DNA of 64,000 nt from Salinibacterium sp. NK8237 (GTDB taxonomy: Bacteria > Actinomycetota > Actinomycetes > Actinomycetales > Microbacteriaceae), in contig NZ_JADYWE010000001.1 of NCBI RefSeq assembly GCF_015864955.1, positions 806,001 to 870,000 of the forward strand, given 5' to 3'. The position numbers and the translations under genes were made by a program. Below the pieces are notes generated by a model. The model did not search any database. It worked only from the letters and a program-made list of their open reading frames with translations, and was not told the DNA's origin. Positions 25,662 through 34,478 of the stretch are shown piece by piece (position 1 is the first letter of the stretch; every line of letters starts with the position of its first letter).

Positions 25662-27319
25662 TCGGGAAAACACGCCTCCAGAGGATTGGCAGACTCGGTG
25701 CCTGCACGCACAATGCGAACATCAATGCACAACGTCGATCCCGCAACATAACCATCGACGGGGATGACGCCATTATCAGATTGCCGTACCGGTTCGCTCT
25801 CGCGCCCGACACGCTTCCAGATGATGCGATCACCCTCTTCAGCAGCGGGGTTGTCAATCGTGAACGTGACCGAACCTGCTGACTCTTCTGCCGATACCAA
25901 TACCGGTGTCGGCACGGTCTCCACTACCGCCGAGGTGGGCGCTGCGGTCGGTGCGGAAACGGGCGGCAGCTCTGTTGAGACGGGGTTGGTCACGAGAACC
26001 GCAATTGCGACTGCGCCCCCCAGCACAACGGCAACACCGCCGATGATCCAGGTCGCCGCTTTTCGTCGTGAGGGCGGAGCTTTTTCAGTGGCCGCGCTGG
26101 CATTCGTCAGCTCAAACGGTTCCGTCGTGACATCGGCAACCGGATCGGCCGCGGGCCGTCGGCGAACAACGGTCTCGCCAAGCTCTGGCTGGGGCGGCTG
26201 AACAACGCGGTGAGGAGCGCCGCGCAGTTGCGTCTCGTCTGCGCTGCTCCCGCTACCCGCGAGAGGGATCTGCGGCGGTTTCTCAAACGACTTCAACGTT
26301 GCGGATGCGGGCTGCGCATCGATGGTTGCCACACCGCGGGCACGTGTTGCATCGTCATCACCAGCATCGGTACCGGAATGGGTTACCTGGTCAACCGCCA
26401 GATTCGGCACGTCGACTGTTGTCGGTGCATAGCCCAATTCCAGTTCGACACGTTGCAATGCCCGAGCAAAGTCGAGCGCGGTCGCAAACCGATCGTCACG
26501 GCGCGATGCCATGCCCTTTCGCAAGACGGCAAGCAGACTCGCCGGCACGTCGTCTCGAGTGAGCGGCGTAATGAGACCACGTTCGATACGGCCTATGAGA
26601 TCGAGCGCTCCGTTGGATCGCCCTCGCACCTCGAACGGAGTGTGCCCGGCGAGCAGGGTGTAGAGCGTCGCTGCGAGTGAAAACACGTCAGCTCGAACAT
26701 CTGGATTCGGGTCGTCCTCGAACATTTCGGGAGGCGACCACGGCACAGACATGCCGATTGACGCTCCAGTGGTCGAGCCACTTTCTTCCGTCAAAGGCGA
26801 ACGCGAGCTCGTATGCAACGGAATGTCCTCGTCAAGCGCAGATGAGATCCCGAAGTCGGTGAGTGCCGGCCACCCATAATCATTGGTCAGCACGTTCGCG
26901 GGCTTGATGTCGCGGTGCAGAATGCCAGCCGCGTGTGCAGTAGCCACCGCACCGCTCACCCGGATTCCCACCCGCAGCACATCGGTCACGGGGAGCGGTT
27001 CACTCTTGTAGCGTTCCGCCAGGCTCGGCCCTGAGCAGTACTCCATCACGAAGTAGGGACGATCGTCGGCGGCAACATCCGCGTGAAAAATGGAGACGAT
27101 GTAAGGGTGGGCTGACAATTGAGCCATCAGGTTTGCCTCGGCGACAAACGATGCTCGAGTCGCCGGAGCAAGATCTTCGGTCAGCAACACTTTTACGGCA
27201 ACGCGGCGCTTGGGCAGGTGCTGATCGTACAGAAAAACGTCGCTGAAGCCACCAGACCCCAGGAGCTTCACAAAGGTATAACCCCGCAGCTCAGGCGGTG
27301 TTGACGGGGCCCGACGCAC
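25658..27319 (-). CDS. Membrane-anchored Ser/Thr protein kinase (PknB-like, Pkb2-type)
   Basis: The protein has 553 residues from GTG 27319, which overlaps the FHA gene stop. The kinase domain covers about 12-275: glycine loop GSGGFSDV, Lys 43 in VAVKVL, catalytic loop HRDIKPAN at 135-142, DFG at 155-157. A Pro/acidic linker, one membrane helix (TWIIGGVAVVLGGAVAIAVLV) and a short extracytoplasmic C-terminus of about 100 residues follow. There are no PASTA repeats. The neighbours are its expected partners: PP2C phosphatase, two FHA proteins and the FHA-bearing secretion ATPase, a likely phosphorylation target. Confidence 0.95.
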   Translation of the reverse strand: MRRAPSTPPELRGYTFVKLLGSGGFSDVFLYDQHLPKRRVAVKVLLTEDLAPATRASFVAEANLMAQLSAHPYIVSIFHADVAADDRPYFVMEYCSGPSLAERYKSEPLPVTDVLRVGIRVSGAVATAHAAGILHRDIKPANVLTNDYGWPALTDFGISSALDEDIPLHTSSRSPLTEESGSTTGASIGMSVPWSPPEMFEDDPNPDVRADVFSLAATLYTLLAGHTPFEVRGRSNGALDLIGRIERGLITPLTRDDVPASLLAVLRKGMASRRDDRFATALDFARALQRVELELGYAPTTVDVPNLAVDQVTHSGTDAGDDDATRARGVATIDAQPASATLKSFEKPPQIPLAGSGSSADETQLRGAPHRVVQPPQPELGETVVRRRPAADPVADVTTEPFELTNASAATEKAPPSRRKAATWIIGGVAVVLGGAVAIAVLVTNPVSTELPPVSAPTAAPTSAVVETVPTPVLVSAEESAGSVTFTIDNPAAEEGDRIIWKRVGRESEPVRQSDNGVIPVDGYVAGSTLCIDVRIVRAGTESANPLEACFPE

Positions 27320-28641
27320 TATGACTCCTCGCCCACGGTGAGGGTGACGTCGCCGCCGAGATCGATGACAGTGCCGACGATAACCGCCGTCGGTTCGCCA
27401 GCTCGCAAACGTTGCGCTTGGCGGCCGGGTAGCGCAACATGCGTGCCATTTCGAGAGTGCAAATCGGTGACAACCACCGTTCCGCCTTCGACGACAATCT
27501 GAACGTGGTTTCGGGAGATGTCCTTATCTCCGGGGATCGTGACAAGCCGCGGGAGGGATCCGCCAGATACCTTGCTCACTGTTGGCGCGCGGCCGACCAG
27601 AATTGGTTGCGACAGCACTTCGCGCGCACCGGTCGAAAGCTGCAAGTAAAGCGCCGACAGCGGCGGGAGAGGAACCTCGTCGACAGCAGCAGCGGGGCGC
27701 TGCGAGCGAAGGCCAACCAGATCACTCGTCATTATTGTCATGCCGTCGTGATCGCCCTCCGGCTCTGGCCGGTCGACGGCTACGGGAGCCACCGGTTCGG
27801 AGAACTGCGGTGCAGTACCGATCAGGTCCGTCGCCCCCGCGGAGTTACTACCGCCAGCTGCTGGCGTTTCAGCTTCATCGTTATGCGCGTTGGCAGCCTC
27901 AGACACGTCGCGCATCACTGTCTCGCCGAAGAGAAAATCGTACCCTTGGCCATCATTATTGAGGTCGCTCGATCGACCAATGTCGGGTTCCTCGGCCACA
28001 GCCTGAGCAACGTCAGCAACCCCAGCTACGTCAGCGACCCCAGGGGGTCGGTCAGCAATCGTCGTTTCCGATAGTGGGCTTGCGGCGTTCACCGGGGCAA
28101 CCGCAGCGGACGCTTCTGCCTCGCCAAGCAGTGCGGCGCGTATCCCGGGAACCTGCTCGTCAACCTTCACATCGTGAACTTGCGATGCTTCTTCGTTATG
28201 CGTGCAGTTCAGGCGAGCTGTCTTCACCACGCCAGCAACGATAGGTAGCGACTCGGTCGCAGTGGACTCGTTGACAGAAATGGTGCAATCGATGACGTCA
28301 TCGAAATAGCTCTCGGCCCACGTACTGACTCGCGCACCGCTCACCGTTTCGTTGCCCGCGCGAGTAGTCAGGGAGACACTCACTGCGCCACGAACGATCA
28401 CTCGCGCGCCAGCAGGGTTCTCGTGTTCAGCCGTCCACTCAACAAGCGCGAATGCTGGAGTTGCTGCTAACCCTCGAGCACTCAGTGCTTCGACTGCGTG
28501 TTGCGCGCCGAGCGCCCGATTCGCCCACAGGGTCGCGAGAAGACTCTCCTCAGACGAGTCGACACACACGATTAGCTCGTCACCAACGACCGCCGACCAC
28601 GATGTGTCAGTCGGTGGGGCATAAAGGTATTTCATGACCAC
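27319..28641 (-). CDS. FHA domain protein
   Basis: This is a 440-residue protein. The C-terminal about 100 residues are a well-formed FHA domain: ILVGRAPTV, DISRNHVQI and DLHSRNGTHVAL carry the conserved Gly-Arg, Ser-x-x-His and Asn-Gly elements for phosphothreonine binding. The N-terminal part contains a compact conserved-looking domain with WTAEHENPAG, followed by a long acidic, low-complexity linker that is likely a phosphorylation platform. The start may be GTG 28641 or ATG 28635. It sits between phosphatase and kinase, so it probably reads the kinase output. Confidence 0.88.
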   Translation of the reverse strand: MVMKYLYAPPTDTSWSAVVGDELIVCVDSSEESLLATLWANRALGAQHAVEALSARGLAATPAFALVEWTAEHENPAGARVIVRGAVSVSLTTRAGNETVSGARVSTWAESYFDDVIDCTISVNESTATESLPIVAGVVKTARLNCTHNEEASQVHDVKVDEQVPGIRAALLGEAEASAAVAPVNAASPLSETTIADRPPGVADVAGVADVAQAVAEEPDIGRSSDLNNDGQGYDFLFGETVMRDVSEAANAHNDEAETPAAGGSNSAGATDLIGTAPQFSEPVAPVAVDRPEPEGDHDGMTIMTSDLVGLRSQRPAAAVDEVPLPPLSALYLQLSTGAREVLSQPILVGRAPTVSKVSGGSLPRLVTIPGDKDISRNHVQIVVEGGTVVVTDLHSRNGTHVALPGRQAQRLRAGEPTAVIVGTVIDLGGDVTLTVGEES

Positions 28642-28647
28642 TGCGAT

Positions 28648-29505
28648 CTACTTCCTGGGTCGGGTTTGTTCGAGGTGATGCGAGACGGCGCGATCGACGG
28701 TGTCTTCTTCTGCCGTATCTGCGCTCGCTGCGCGGGCAGCATCCACCACGATGACGGTCACGTTGTCGGAACCACCAGCGGCAATCGCACCCGCAACAAG
28801 CCGGTCAGCAATTGTTTCGTTGTCGTTCAACGCTGAACGATCAGCGAGGATTCCGGCGATGAGATCGTCGTCGAGCTCCTTAGTCAGCCCGTCTGAGCAC
28901 GCCAAAAAAGTGTGTCGGGCTGCGACCGGGAGCAACCACACGTCGGGGTTCACGTGCGAGTGGATGCCGAGAGCACGCGTGATGACGTTACGGTCGGGGT
29001 GCGATGTCGCTTCGAGGGCGGTGATGTGGCCAAGGTCGACAAGTTCTTGCACGGCCGAGTGGTCGACCGTGACCTGCTCGAGCTCACGACCGTTCCAGCT
29101 ATAAACCCGTGAGTCTCCCACGTTGAAGGCCATCCACCGCGGTTCTGAATCGGCGCCGACAGCAACGAGAGCGATGCCGGAAAGGGTCGTACCCGATACC
29201 CCATCATCTTCTCCCCTGAGCGCGATGACCGCCGAGTTGGCTTCGGTAATCGCCTGAACAATATGTTCCGGCGTGAGAAAGCTGTGGCGTGCCACAGCGC
29301 GAGCGAAGCTTTGCACGACGCATTGGCTTGCGCGATCTCCAAAGGAATGCCCACCCATTCCGTCGGCGACAAGGTAGACCTGCGGCAGCACAAGCAGGCT
29401 GTCTTCATTGAGCGAGCGCACGGATCCACGGTCGGATGCGGCCGACACTTTAACGGTGACAGGTCCACTGGGCAGCAGAATTTCGTGCTGATCCGAAACC
29501 ATCAT
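28648..29505 (-). CDS. PP2C-type Ser/Thr protein phosphatase
   Basis: The protein has 285 residues from ATG 29505; an ATG at 29520 is possible but lacks a ribosome binding site. PP2C metal-binding motifs are intact: SDRGSVRSLNEDSL, VADGMGGHSFGD, GDSRVYSW, ACSDGLT and GGSDNVTVIVVD. It is cytoplasmic with no membrane helix. It should reverse the action of the kinase encoded two genes downstream, and opens the whole minus-strand T7SS locus. The divergent leucine dehydrogenase-type gene lies 155 bases away, so the locus promoter must be in that gap. Confidence 0.95.
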   Translation of the reverse strand: MMVSDQHEILLPSGPVTVKVSAASDRGSVRSLNEDSLLVLPQVYLVADGMGGHSFGDRASQCVVQSFARAVARHSFLTPEHIVQAITEANSAVIALRGEDDGVSGTTLSGIALVAVGADSEPRWMAFNVGDSRVYSWNGRELEQVTVDHSAVQELVDLGHITALEATSHPDRNVITRALGIHSHVNPDVWLLPVAARHTFLACSDGLTKELDDDLIAGILADRSALNDNETIADRLVAGAIAAGGSDNVTVIVVDAARAASADTAEEDTVDRAVSHHLEQTRPRK

Positions 29506-29659
29506 TGTGCCCCCAAGCATTTGTCAGGTATCAACGTAGCAATGAATAGAGGACACCGCGGAAACCCGGCGGTATGCTGACCAGAGCGCACCACCCTCGC
29601 GCTACCACCACTTGCCATTTTGTTGTTTTGCCCACAAGGCCCACACGCAGGAGAAGTTC

Positions 29660-30748
29660 ATGATTTCGCACGCATCAACGACGCTAGAAGCCCCCGTATC
29701 CGCTCTCGAAAATGCGGATTTCACGCACGAGAACGTTCTGATTTCAACAGGCAAACGTTCGGGGCTTGTCATTACCGTTGCCGTTCATTCCACCGTTCTC
29801 GGCCAAGCCCTTGGCGGCGCCCGAATGTGGAACTATCCGCACTGGACCGACGCTGTCGCTGACTCCCTGCGCCTCTCCGCCGCGATGACGCTCAAGAACT
29901 CTGCGGCCGGCCTCAACCGTGGTGGCGGCAAGTCGGTCATCCATATCCCCATGGGCGTCACCCTCACGGCGGATCAGAAGCGTGAGGCCATGCTCGATCT
30001 CGGCGACGCCATCGAGAGCCTCAACGGCGCATATATGACGGCCGAAGATGTCGGCACGAGCGCCGAGCTCATGTCGATCGTTGCCGAGCGCACCGAACAT
30101 GTGTGTGGTCTCCCTGCCGACCAGGGCGGCGCGGGCGAGCCGGCGGATGCCACCGCAGCAGGCGTGCACGCGAGCATCCTCGCCACCTGCGAAGCACTGT
30201 TCGGCACGCGGGACCTTGCCGGACGTCATCTCGTCATTTCTGGACTCGGCCAGGTCGGTGGCCGCTTGGCTCGCTCCCTCACCGCAGCCGGCGCTGTGCT
30301 CACCGTCACCGATGTCAACCTCGACCGCAAACTGCTTGCAGCAGAACTCGACGCCAACTGGGTTGACGCCGATGAAGCGCACAGCGTGGTTGCTGACCTC
30401 TACATCCCCTGCGGCATGGGCGGTGCGCTTAGCCCTCGCGTCATCCGCGAGCTCAACGTCAGCGGTGTTGTCGGAGCCGCGAATAACCAGCTTGCCCAGC
30501 ATGATGGCGCCGAAGCCCTCGCCGAGCGCGGCATTCTCTGGGCGCCCGACTTCGTGGTGAACGGTGGCGGTGTGATCTACCTCGACATGGCTTCGGAGCC
30601 GGATGCGGATGCCGACGCCATTGCGAAGCGCGTCGAGGCCATCGGTGACACCGTGACCACGATCTTCCGCGATGCCGCAGCCCAGGGCATCACCACCTTG
30701 GACGCCGCAGAACGCCTCGCGCAGTCGCGCCTTGTCACCGTGTTCTAA
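29660..30748 (+). CDS. Glu/Leu/Phe/Val dehydrogenase (leucine/valine dehydrogenase type)
   Basis: The 362-residue enzyme starts at ATG 29660, preceded by GGAGAAG; the upstream extension of the frame lacks a ribosome binding site. The dehydrogenase Gly-rich Lys site is GLNRGGGKSVIHIP and the Rossmann motif is ISGLGQVGGRLARSL. Length and motifs fit branched-chain amino acid dehydrogenases, which oxidatively deaminate Leu/Val/Ile to 2-oxoacids with NAD+. It is divergent from the T7SS locus and monocistronic, with a strong hairpin behind it. Confidence 0.92.
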   Translation: MISHASTTLEAPVSALENADFTHENVLISTGKRSGLVITVAVHSTVLGQALGGARMWNYPHWTDAVADSLRLSAAMTLKNSAAGLNRGGGKSVIHIPMGVTLTADQKREAMLDLGDAIESLNGAYMTAEDVGTSAELMSIVAERTEHVCGLPADQGGAGEPADATAAGVHASILATCEALFGTRDLAGRHLVISGLGQVGGRLARSLTAAGAVLTVTDVNLDRKLLAAELDANWVDADEAHSVVADLYIPCGMGGALSPRVIRELNVSGVVGAANNQLAQHDGAEALAERGILWAPDFVVNGGGVIYLDMASEPDADADAIAKRVEAIGDTVTTIFRDAAAQGITTLDAAERLAQSRLVTVF

Positions 30749-30766
30749 AGAACAGCGTTAACCGCG

Positions 30767-30817
30767 ACGCGCGGTGGCCCACCCTCGAGCTATTGCTCAG
30801 AGTGCGCCACCGCGCGT
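30767..30817. terminator. Bidirectional terminator between convergent genes
   Basis: ACGCGCGGTGG (30767-30777) and CCACCGCGCGT (30807-30817) are perfect 11-bp arms around a 29-nt loop, between the ends of the dehydrogenase (+) and TerC (-) genes. Confidence 0.65.
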
Positions 30818-30839
30818 TGTCCGTTGCGGGCAGTGCCGC

Positions 30840-31841
30840 TTAGTCGACCGAGAGTTCGGCGAGCTCACGCTTCTTGTCGCGGCGCATCTTGGAGAGGCTC
30901 GCGACAACCGCAACAGCCATCGCGGCAAGAATCACGATCAGCGAGGTCCAGGTGCCAATCTCAGGTGCCCACAGAATCGGCTCTCCGCCGTTGATAAACG
31001 GCAGCTCATTGACGTGCATGGCGTGGAAGAACAACTTGACACCGATGAAGGCGAGCACGAAGGCGATGCCGTAGTGCAGGTACTCGAGCTTGTCGATGAG
31101 ATCGCCAAGAAGGAAGTACAACTGGCGAAGGCCCATCAGAGCAAAGATGTTGGCCGCGAACACGATGAAGGGGTCGGTCGTGATTCCGAAGATTGCCGGA
31201 ATCGAGTCGATCGCGAACACGAGATCAGTAATACCCAGCGCGATAAAGACCACGAGAATCGGCGTGAAGACCTTTTTGCCGTCGATCACGGTGCGAACTT
31301 TGCCACCGTCGAAGTTCGGGGAGATATTGATGTGTCTGCGCAAGTAGCGGATGATGCCGCTCTCGGTTTGTTCCATGTCGTCGTGGTCTTCGAACACTTG
31401 ACGGATGGCCGTGTAGAGCAAGAACGCACCAAAGATGTAGAAGATGAAGCTGAAGTTCTCAATCAGTTGCGCACCGAGCAGAATGAAGATTCCGCGCAGC
31501 ACGAGAGCGATCAGGATGCCCACCATCAGCACCTCTTGTTGGTACTTTCGCGGCACCGAGAAACGCCCCATGATAATCACGAAGACAAAGAGATTGTCGA
31601 TCGAGAGACTGTATTCCGTGACCCAACCGGCAATGAATTGGCCGGCCTGTTCGACATCACCGAGCAGGAACATCATGAGAGCGAAAACAAGGGCGAGGCT
31701 CACATAGAAACCAACCCACAATGCTGATTCCTTGGTGCTCGGAATGTGCGGGCGCTTGTAGGCCATGATGAGGTCGGCCGTCAAAATGATCAGCAGTACT
31801 GACATCGACGTCACTTCAAACCAAATAGGCAGAGTAGTCAA
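30840..31841 (-). CDS. TerC family integral membrane protein (probable Mn2+ exporter)
   Basis: This 333-residue protein has about nine membrane helices and the TerC signature acidic residues in membrane segments (EYSLSIDNLFVFVIIMGRF, DLVFAIDSIPAIF). The TTG at 31841 is the longest start; ATG 31805 is an alternative. TerC/Alx proteins export manganese, and a yybP-ykoY riboswitch lies directly upstream, which supports this role. The short C-terminal tail is basic (KMRRDKKREL). Confidence 0.93.
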   Translation of the reverse strand: MTTLPIWFEVTSMSVLLIILTADLIMAYKRPHIPSTKESALWVGFYVSLALVFALMMFLLGDVEQAGQFIAGWVTEYSLSIDNLFVFVIIMGRFSVPRKYQQEVLMVGILIALVLRGIFILLGAQLIENFSFIFYIFGAFLLYTAIRQVFEDHDDMEQTESGIIRYLRRHINISPNFDGGKVRTVIDGKKVFTPILVVFIALGITDLVFAIDSIPAIFGITTDPFIVFAANIFALMGLRQLYFLLGDLIDKLEYLHYGIAFVLAFIGVKLFFHAMHVNELPFINGGEPILWAPEIGTWTSLIVILAAMAVAVVASLSKMRRDKKRELAELSVD

Positions 31842-31878
31842 AAGAATCCGTTCAAAGGTTTCGAGGCGTAGTAAGACT

Positions 31879-31985
31879 CGAAAGTCTCTCCCGCATCCGC
31901 CAGAGACGTGGATGCCGTTGCCCCGGAACCACTACTGAGTGGTTCGTATTGACGAGTACAACGAGGTGGGATACTCCCCTTCGCG
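31879..31985 (-). ncRNA. yybP-ykoY manganese riboswitch upstream of terC
   Basis: The minus strand carries the conserved family elements in order: GAAGGGGAGTATCCC, CTCGTCAATACG, GGTTCCGGGGCAACGGC, and GCGGGAGAGACTTTCG, which pairs with the 5' end to close P1. It ends 37 bases before the terC start, leaving room for an expression platform. This riboswitch class binds Mn2+ and switches on exporters. A -10-like TATCAT lies at 31992-31997 just upstream on the same strand. Confidence 0.88.
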
Positions 31986-32052
31986 TTCACCATGATAGCC
32001 GACCACCGCGCGTGAATAGTCTGATTTCCCGCCGCTCCCGCATGTGCGCATT

Positions 32053-32088
32053 GGTCAGCATCTGCTGTATGGTCAGTGCATGCTGACC
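32053..32088 (+). promoter_or_regulatory. Operator-like repeats overlapping the cmtR start codon
   Basis: GGTCAGCA (32053-32060) and TGCTGACC (32081-32088) form an inverted repeat. A further GGTCAG at 32071-32076 pairs with CTGACC across the start codon at 32080. ArsR/CmtR repressors bind such inverted repeats. No Shine-Dalgarno sequence precedes the ATG, so the mRNA may be leaderless with the operator at its 5' end. Confidence 0.5.
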
Positions 32089-32451
32089 ATTGCTTCTCGT
32101 GTCGATGTCATGAACCGCCTAGGCCGGGCCATGACCGACCCCACTCGCGCCCGCATTCTTCTCTCTCTACTCGAAAAGCCCGGGTATCCCGTGCAGCTGG
32201 CGCACGATCTCGAGCTCACACGCAGCAACGTCTCCAACCATCTCACCTGCCTGCGCGGCTGCGGGCTCGTCGTTGCGACACCTGAAGGTCGCTCGACCCG
32301 CTATGACATTTCGGACCCCCACCTTGCCCACGCCCTCAATGACCTCCTCAACGTCGTGCTCGCCGTCGATGACGGCACACCCTGCGCCGGCGAGAACTGC
32401 AACGACCCGTTCTGCTGCACCCCCAACACCACCGCCGAGGTGACCGCATGA
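32080..32451 (+). CDS. cmtR: CmtR-type ArsR family metal-sensing repressor
   Basis: The protein has 123 residues from ATG 32080. It closely follows Mycobacterium tuberculosis CmtR (LGRAMTDPTRARILLSLL, LTRSNVSNHLTCLRGCGLVVA). The two Cys of TCLRGCG and the Cys of TPCAGE correspond to the Cd/Pb-binding ligands of CmtR (Cys57, Cys61, Cys102). A Cys-rich tail, CNDPFCC, is an addition that could bind more metal. The stop overlaps the P-type ATPase start (ATGA), forming an autoregulated resistance operon. Confidence 0.92.
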   Translation: MLTIASRVDVMNRLGRAMTDPTRARILLSLLEKPGYPVQLAHDLELTRSNVSNHLTCLRGCGLVVATPEGRSTRYDISDPHLAHALNDLLNVVLAVDDGTPCAGENCNDPFCCTPNTTAEVTA

Positions 32452-34478
32452 GCGAAGAATGCTGTGGTGTGGATGCTCCGCTCAAGTCACGCGCCCCCGA
32501 GTCCGTAACCCTGCTCGGCACCGCTTCCGCCGGCACCACCCCTGACGCACTCCCAACGTCACAAGCGGACGAGGCCCTCGCGCCGTGGTGGAAAGATCGA
32601 GCCCTCGCGCTGCCTGCAGCCTCGGGAGCGCTTCTCGCGGCATCCGTCGTTGTTGGCTGGTCCGGTGTCGCTGACGGGGTCACCTTCACCCTGCAGTTTC
32701 TGAGCCTCCTCGCGGGCGCAACAACGTTCGTGCCGGGTGCCGTGCGTCGCCTGCTCCGCGGCTCCCTCGGCGTTGGGCTACTGATGACAATTGCCGCCAT
32801 CGGTGCGGTACTCCTGGGCCATGTCGGCGAGGCTGCCGCCCTCGCCTTCCTTTTCTCCATCGCCGAAGCGCTCGAAGATCGCGCAATGGATCGCGCACGC
32901 CAAGGATTGCGCGCTCTGCTCTCGCTTATTCCCGACGCGGTAGTGGTCGAGCGCGAAGGGGCCCAGCTGAGCGTACCGACTCGCGACATCGTGATCGGTG
33001 ACGTTCTTGTCGTGCGCGCCGGTGAGCGCGTCGCCTCGGATGGCATCGTGGTGAGTGGTCGCGGCAGCATCGATACCTCCGCCGTGACGGGCGAATCGCT
33101 GCCCGCCGCGGTAGACACCGGCGACGCTGTGCTCGCCGGTTCGATCAACGGTGAGGGTGCTTTGCGCATCCGCACCACCGCGGCTGGCACCGACAACTCC
33201 CTGACAACCATCGTGCGCCTTGTCGAAGAAGCGAATGGGCGCAAGGGCGAACGTGCTCGACTGGCCGACAGAATCGCTCGTCCTCTCGTGCCGATCGTCT
33301 TGGGAGTCGCCGCCGCCATTGTTGGATTCGGCTTCCTCGTCGGCGATCCCGAACTCTGGACCGAACGAGCGCTCGTCGTGCTTGTGGCCGCATCGCCGTG
33401 CGCCCTCGCGATCGCCGTTCCTGTGACGGTCATCTCGGCGATTGGCTCCGCGAGCAAGCTCGGAATCATCGTGAAATCGGGCGCCGCCTTCGAACGCATG
33501 GGCAGCATCCGCACCGTTGCTTTCGACAAAACCGGCACGCTCACGCGAAACCAGCCAACCCTTGTTGCCGTCGAAACCGTCGATGGGGTGACGCGCGACG
33601 AGGCGCTCAGTATCGCCGCTGCGCTCGAAGCCCACAGCACGCACCCCCTCGCTCACGCGGTTCTTGCCGAACGACCCAACCACCCCGAAGCACTCGAGGT
33701 GCGCGAGGATGCCGGCCGCGGAATATCCGGCACCGTGAACGGCGTTCCCGTGCGCGCCGGCAGCACCCGCTGGATGGACGCCGGCGAGCTTTCGCCAGCC
33801 GCCCTGCGCCTCGCCGACGACGGCATGACCGTGATGGCCATCGAACGCTCCGGCATCGTGATCGGGCTACTCGGCATCCGCGACGAACTACGGCCCGACG
33901 CTGCGGAGGCTGTCTCGCAATTGGCGAGCGCGGGCATCCGCACCCTCATGCTCACCGGTGACAACTCCAGAACTGCAGCGACGATTGCGGCCGAAGCCGG
34001 GATCAGCGATGTGCGCGCCGAACTGCTTCCCGCCGACAAGGCCGATGCGATCGCCGCACTCTCCCAGGAGTCCCCCACGGCAATGATCGGTGATGGCATC
34101 AACGATGCGCCAGCACTCGCCACCGCCGACGTGGGTATCGCGATGGGTGCGACAGGCTCGGCAGCGGCGGTCGAGTCTGCCGATGTCGCCTTCACCGGCA
34201 GCGACCTGAGACTCATTCCGGTGGCGCTGCTTCATGCGCGGCGCGGGCGTCGCATCATGACCGGAAATATCGTGCTGTCGCTCGCGATCATCGTGGGTCT
34301 TTTCCCGCTGGCGCTCACGGGCGTTCTCGGCCTCGCCGGAGTGGTGCTCGTGCACGAGCTCGCCGAGCTGGTGGTCATCGTGAACGGCCTCCGCGCGGCT
34401 CGACTTTCGCATAGCCTTGATTCGCGCTCAGCAGTGGGCGCTGGCCGTCAATCCCAGCCTGTTCGGAGTCTCGTGTGA
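32448..34478 (+). CDS. P1B-type heavy-metal translocating ATPase (CtpG-like)
   Basis: The protein has 676 residues. The N-terminus has no complete metal-binding domain, only an early Cys pair (MSEECCGVDAP). Core motifs: TGES in SAVTGESLPA, membrane motif ASPCALAIAVPV (SPC rather than CPC), phosphorylation site FDKTGTLT, MIGDGINDAPAL hinge, and a last helix with LVHELAELVVIVNGLR. SPC is typical of the P1B-4 group (Co, Cd, Zn and others), so the exact metal cannot be fixed. The coupling to a CmtR sensor points to Cd/Pb-type export. It is translationally coupled at both ends (ATGA and GTGA). Confidence 0.92.
   Translation: MSEECCGVDAPLKSRAPESVTLLGTASAGTTPDALPTSQADEALAPWWKDRALALPAASGALLAASVVVGWSGVADGVTFTLQFLSLLAGATTFVPGAVRRLLRGSLGVGLLMTIAAIGAVLLGHVGEAAALAFLFSIAEALEDRAMDRARQGLRALLSLIPDAVVVEREGAQLSVPTRDIVIGDVLVVRAGERVASDGIVVSGRGSIDTSAVTGESLPAAVDTGDAVLAGSINGEGALRIRTTAAGTDNSLTTIVRLVEEANGRKGERARLADRIARPLVPIVLGVAAAIVGFGFLVGDPELWTERALVVLVAASPCALAIAVPVTVISAIGSASKLGIIVKSGAAFERMGSIRTVAFDKTGTLTRNQPTLVAVETVDGVTRDEALSIAAALEAHSTHPLAHAVLAERPNHPEALEVREDAGRGISGTVNGVPVRAGSTRWMDAGELSPAALRLADDGMTVMAIERSGIVIGLLGIRDELRPDAAEAVSQLASAGIRTLMLTGDNSRTAATIAAEAGISDVRAELLPADKADAIAALSQESPTAMIGDGINDAPALATADVGIAMGATGSAAAVESADVAFTGSDLRLIPVALLHARRGRRIMTGNIVLSLAIIVGLFPLALTGVLGLAGVVLVHELAELVVIVNGLRAARLSHSLDSRSAVGAGRQSQPVRSLV

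Noticed and set aside
29744..30502. Minus-strand 252-residue frame opposite the leucine-type dehydrogenase
   Set aside because: Mirror frame of a well-conserved enzyme on the plus strand.
30774..31727. Plus-strand 317-residue frame opposite terC
   Set aside because: Asp/His/Glu-rich mirror translation of a membrane protein gene; typical antisense shadow.
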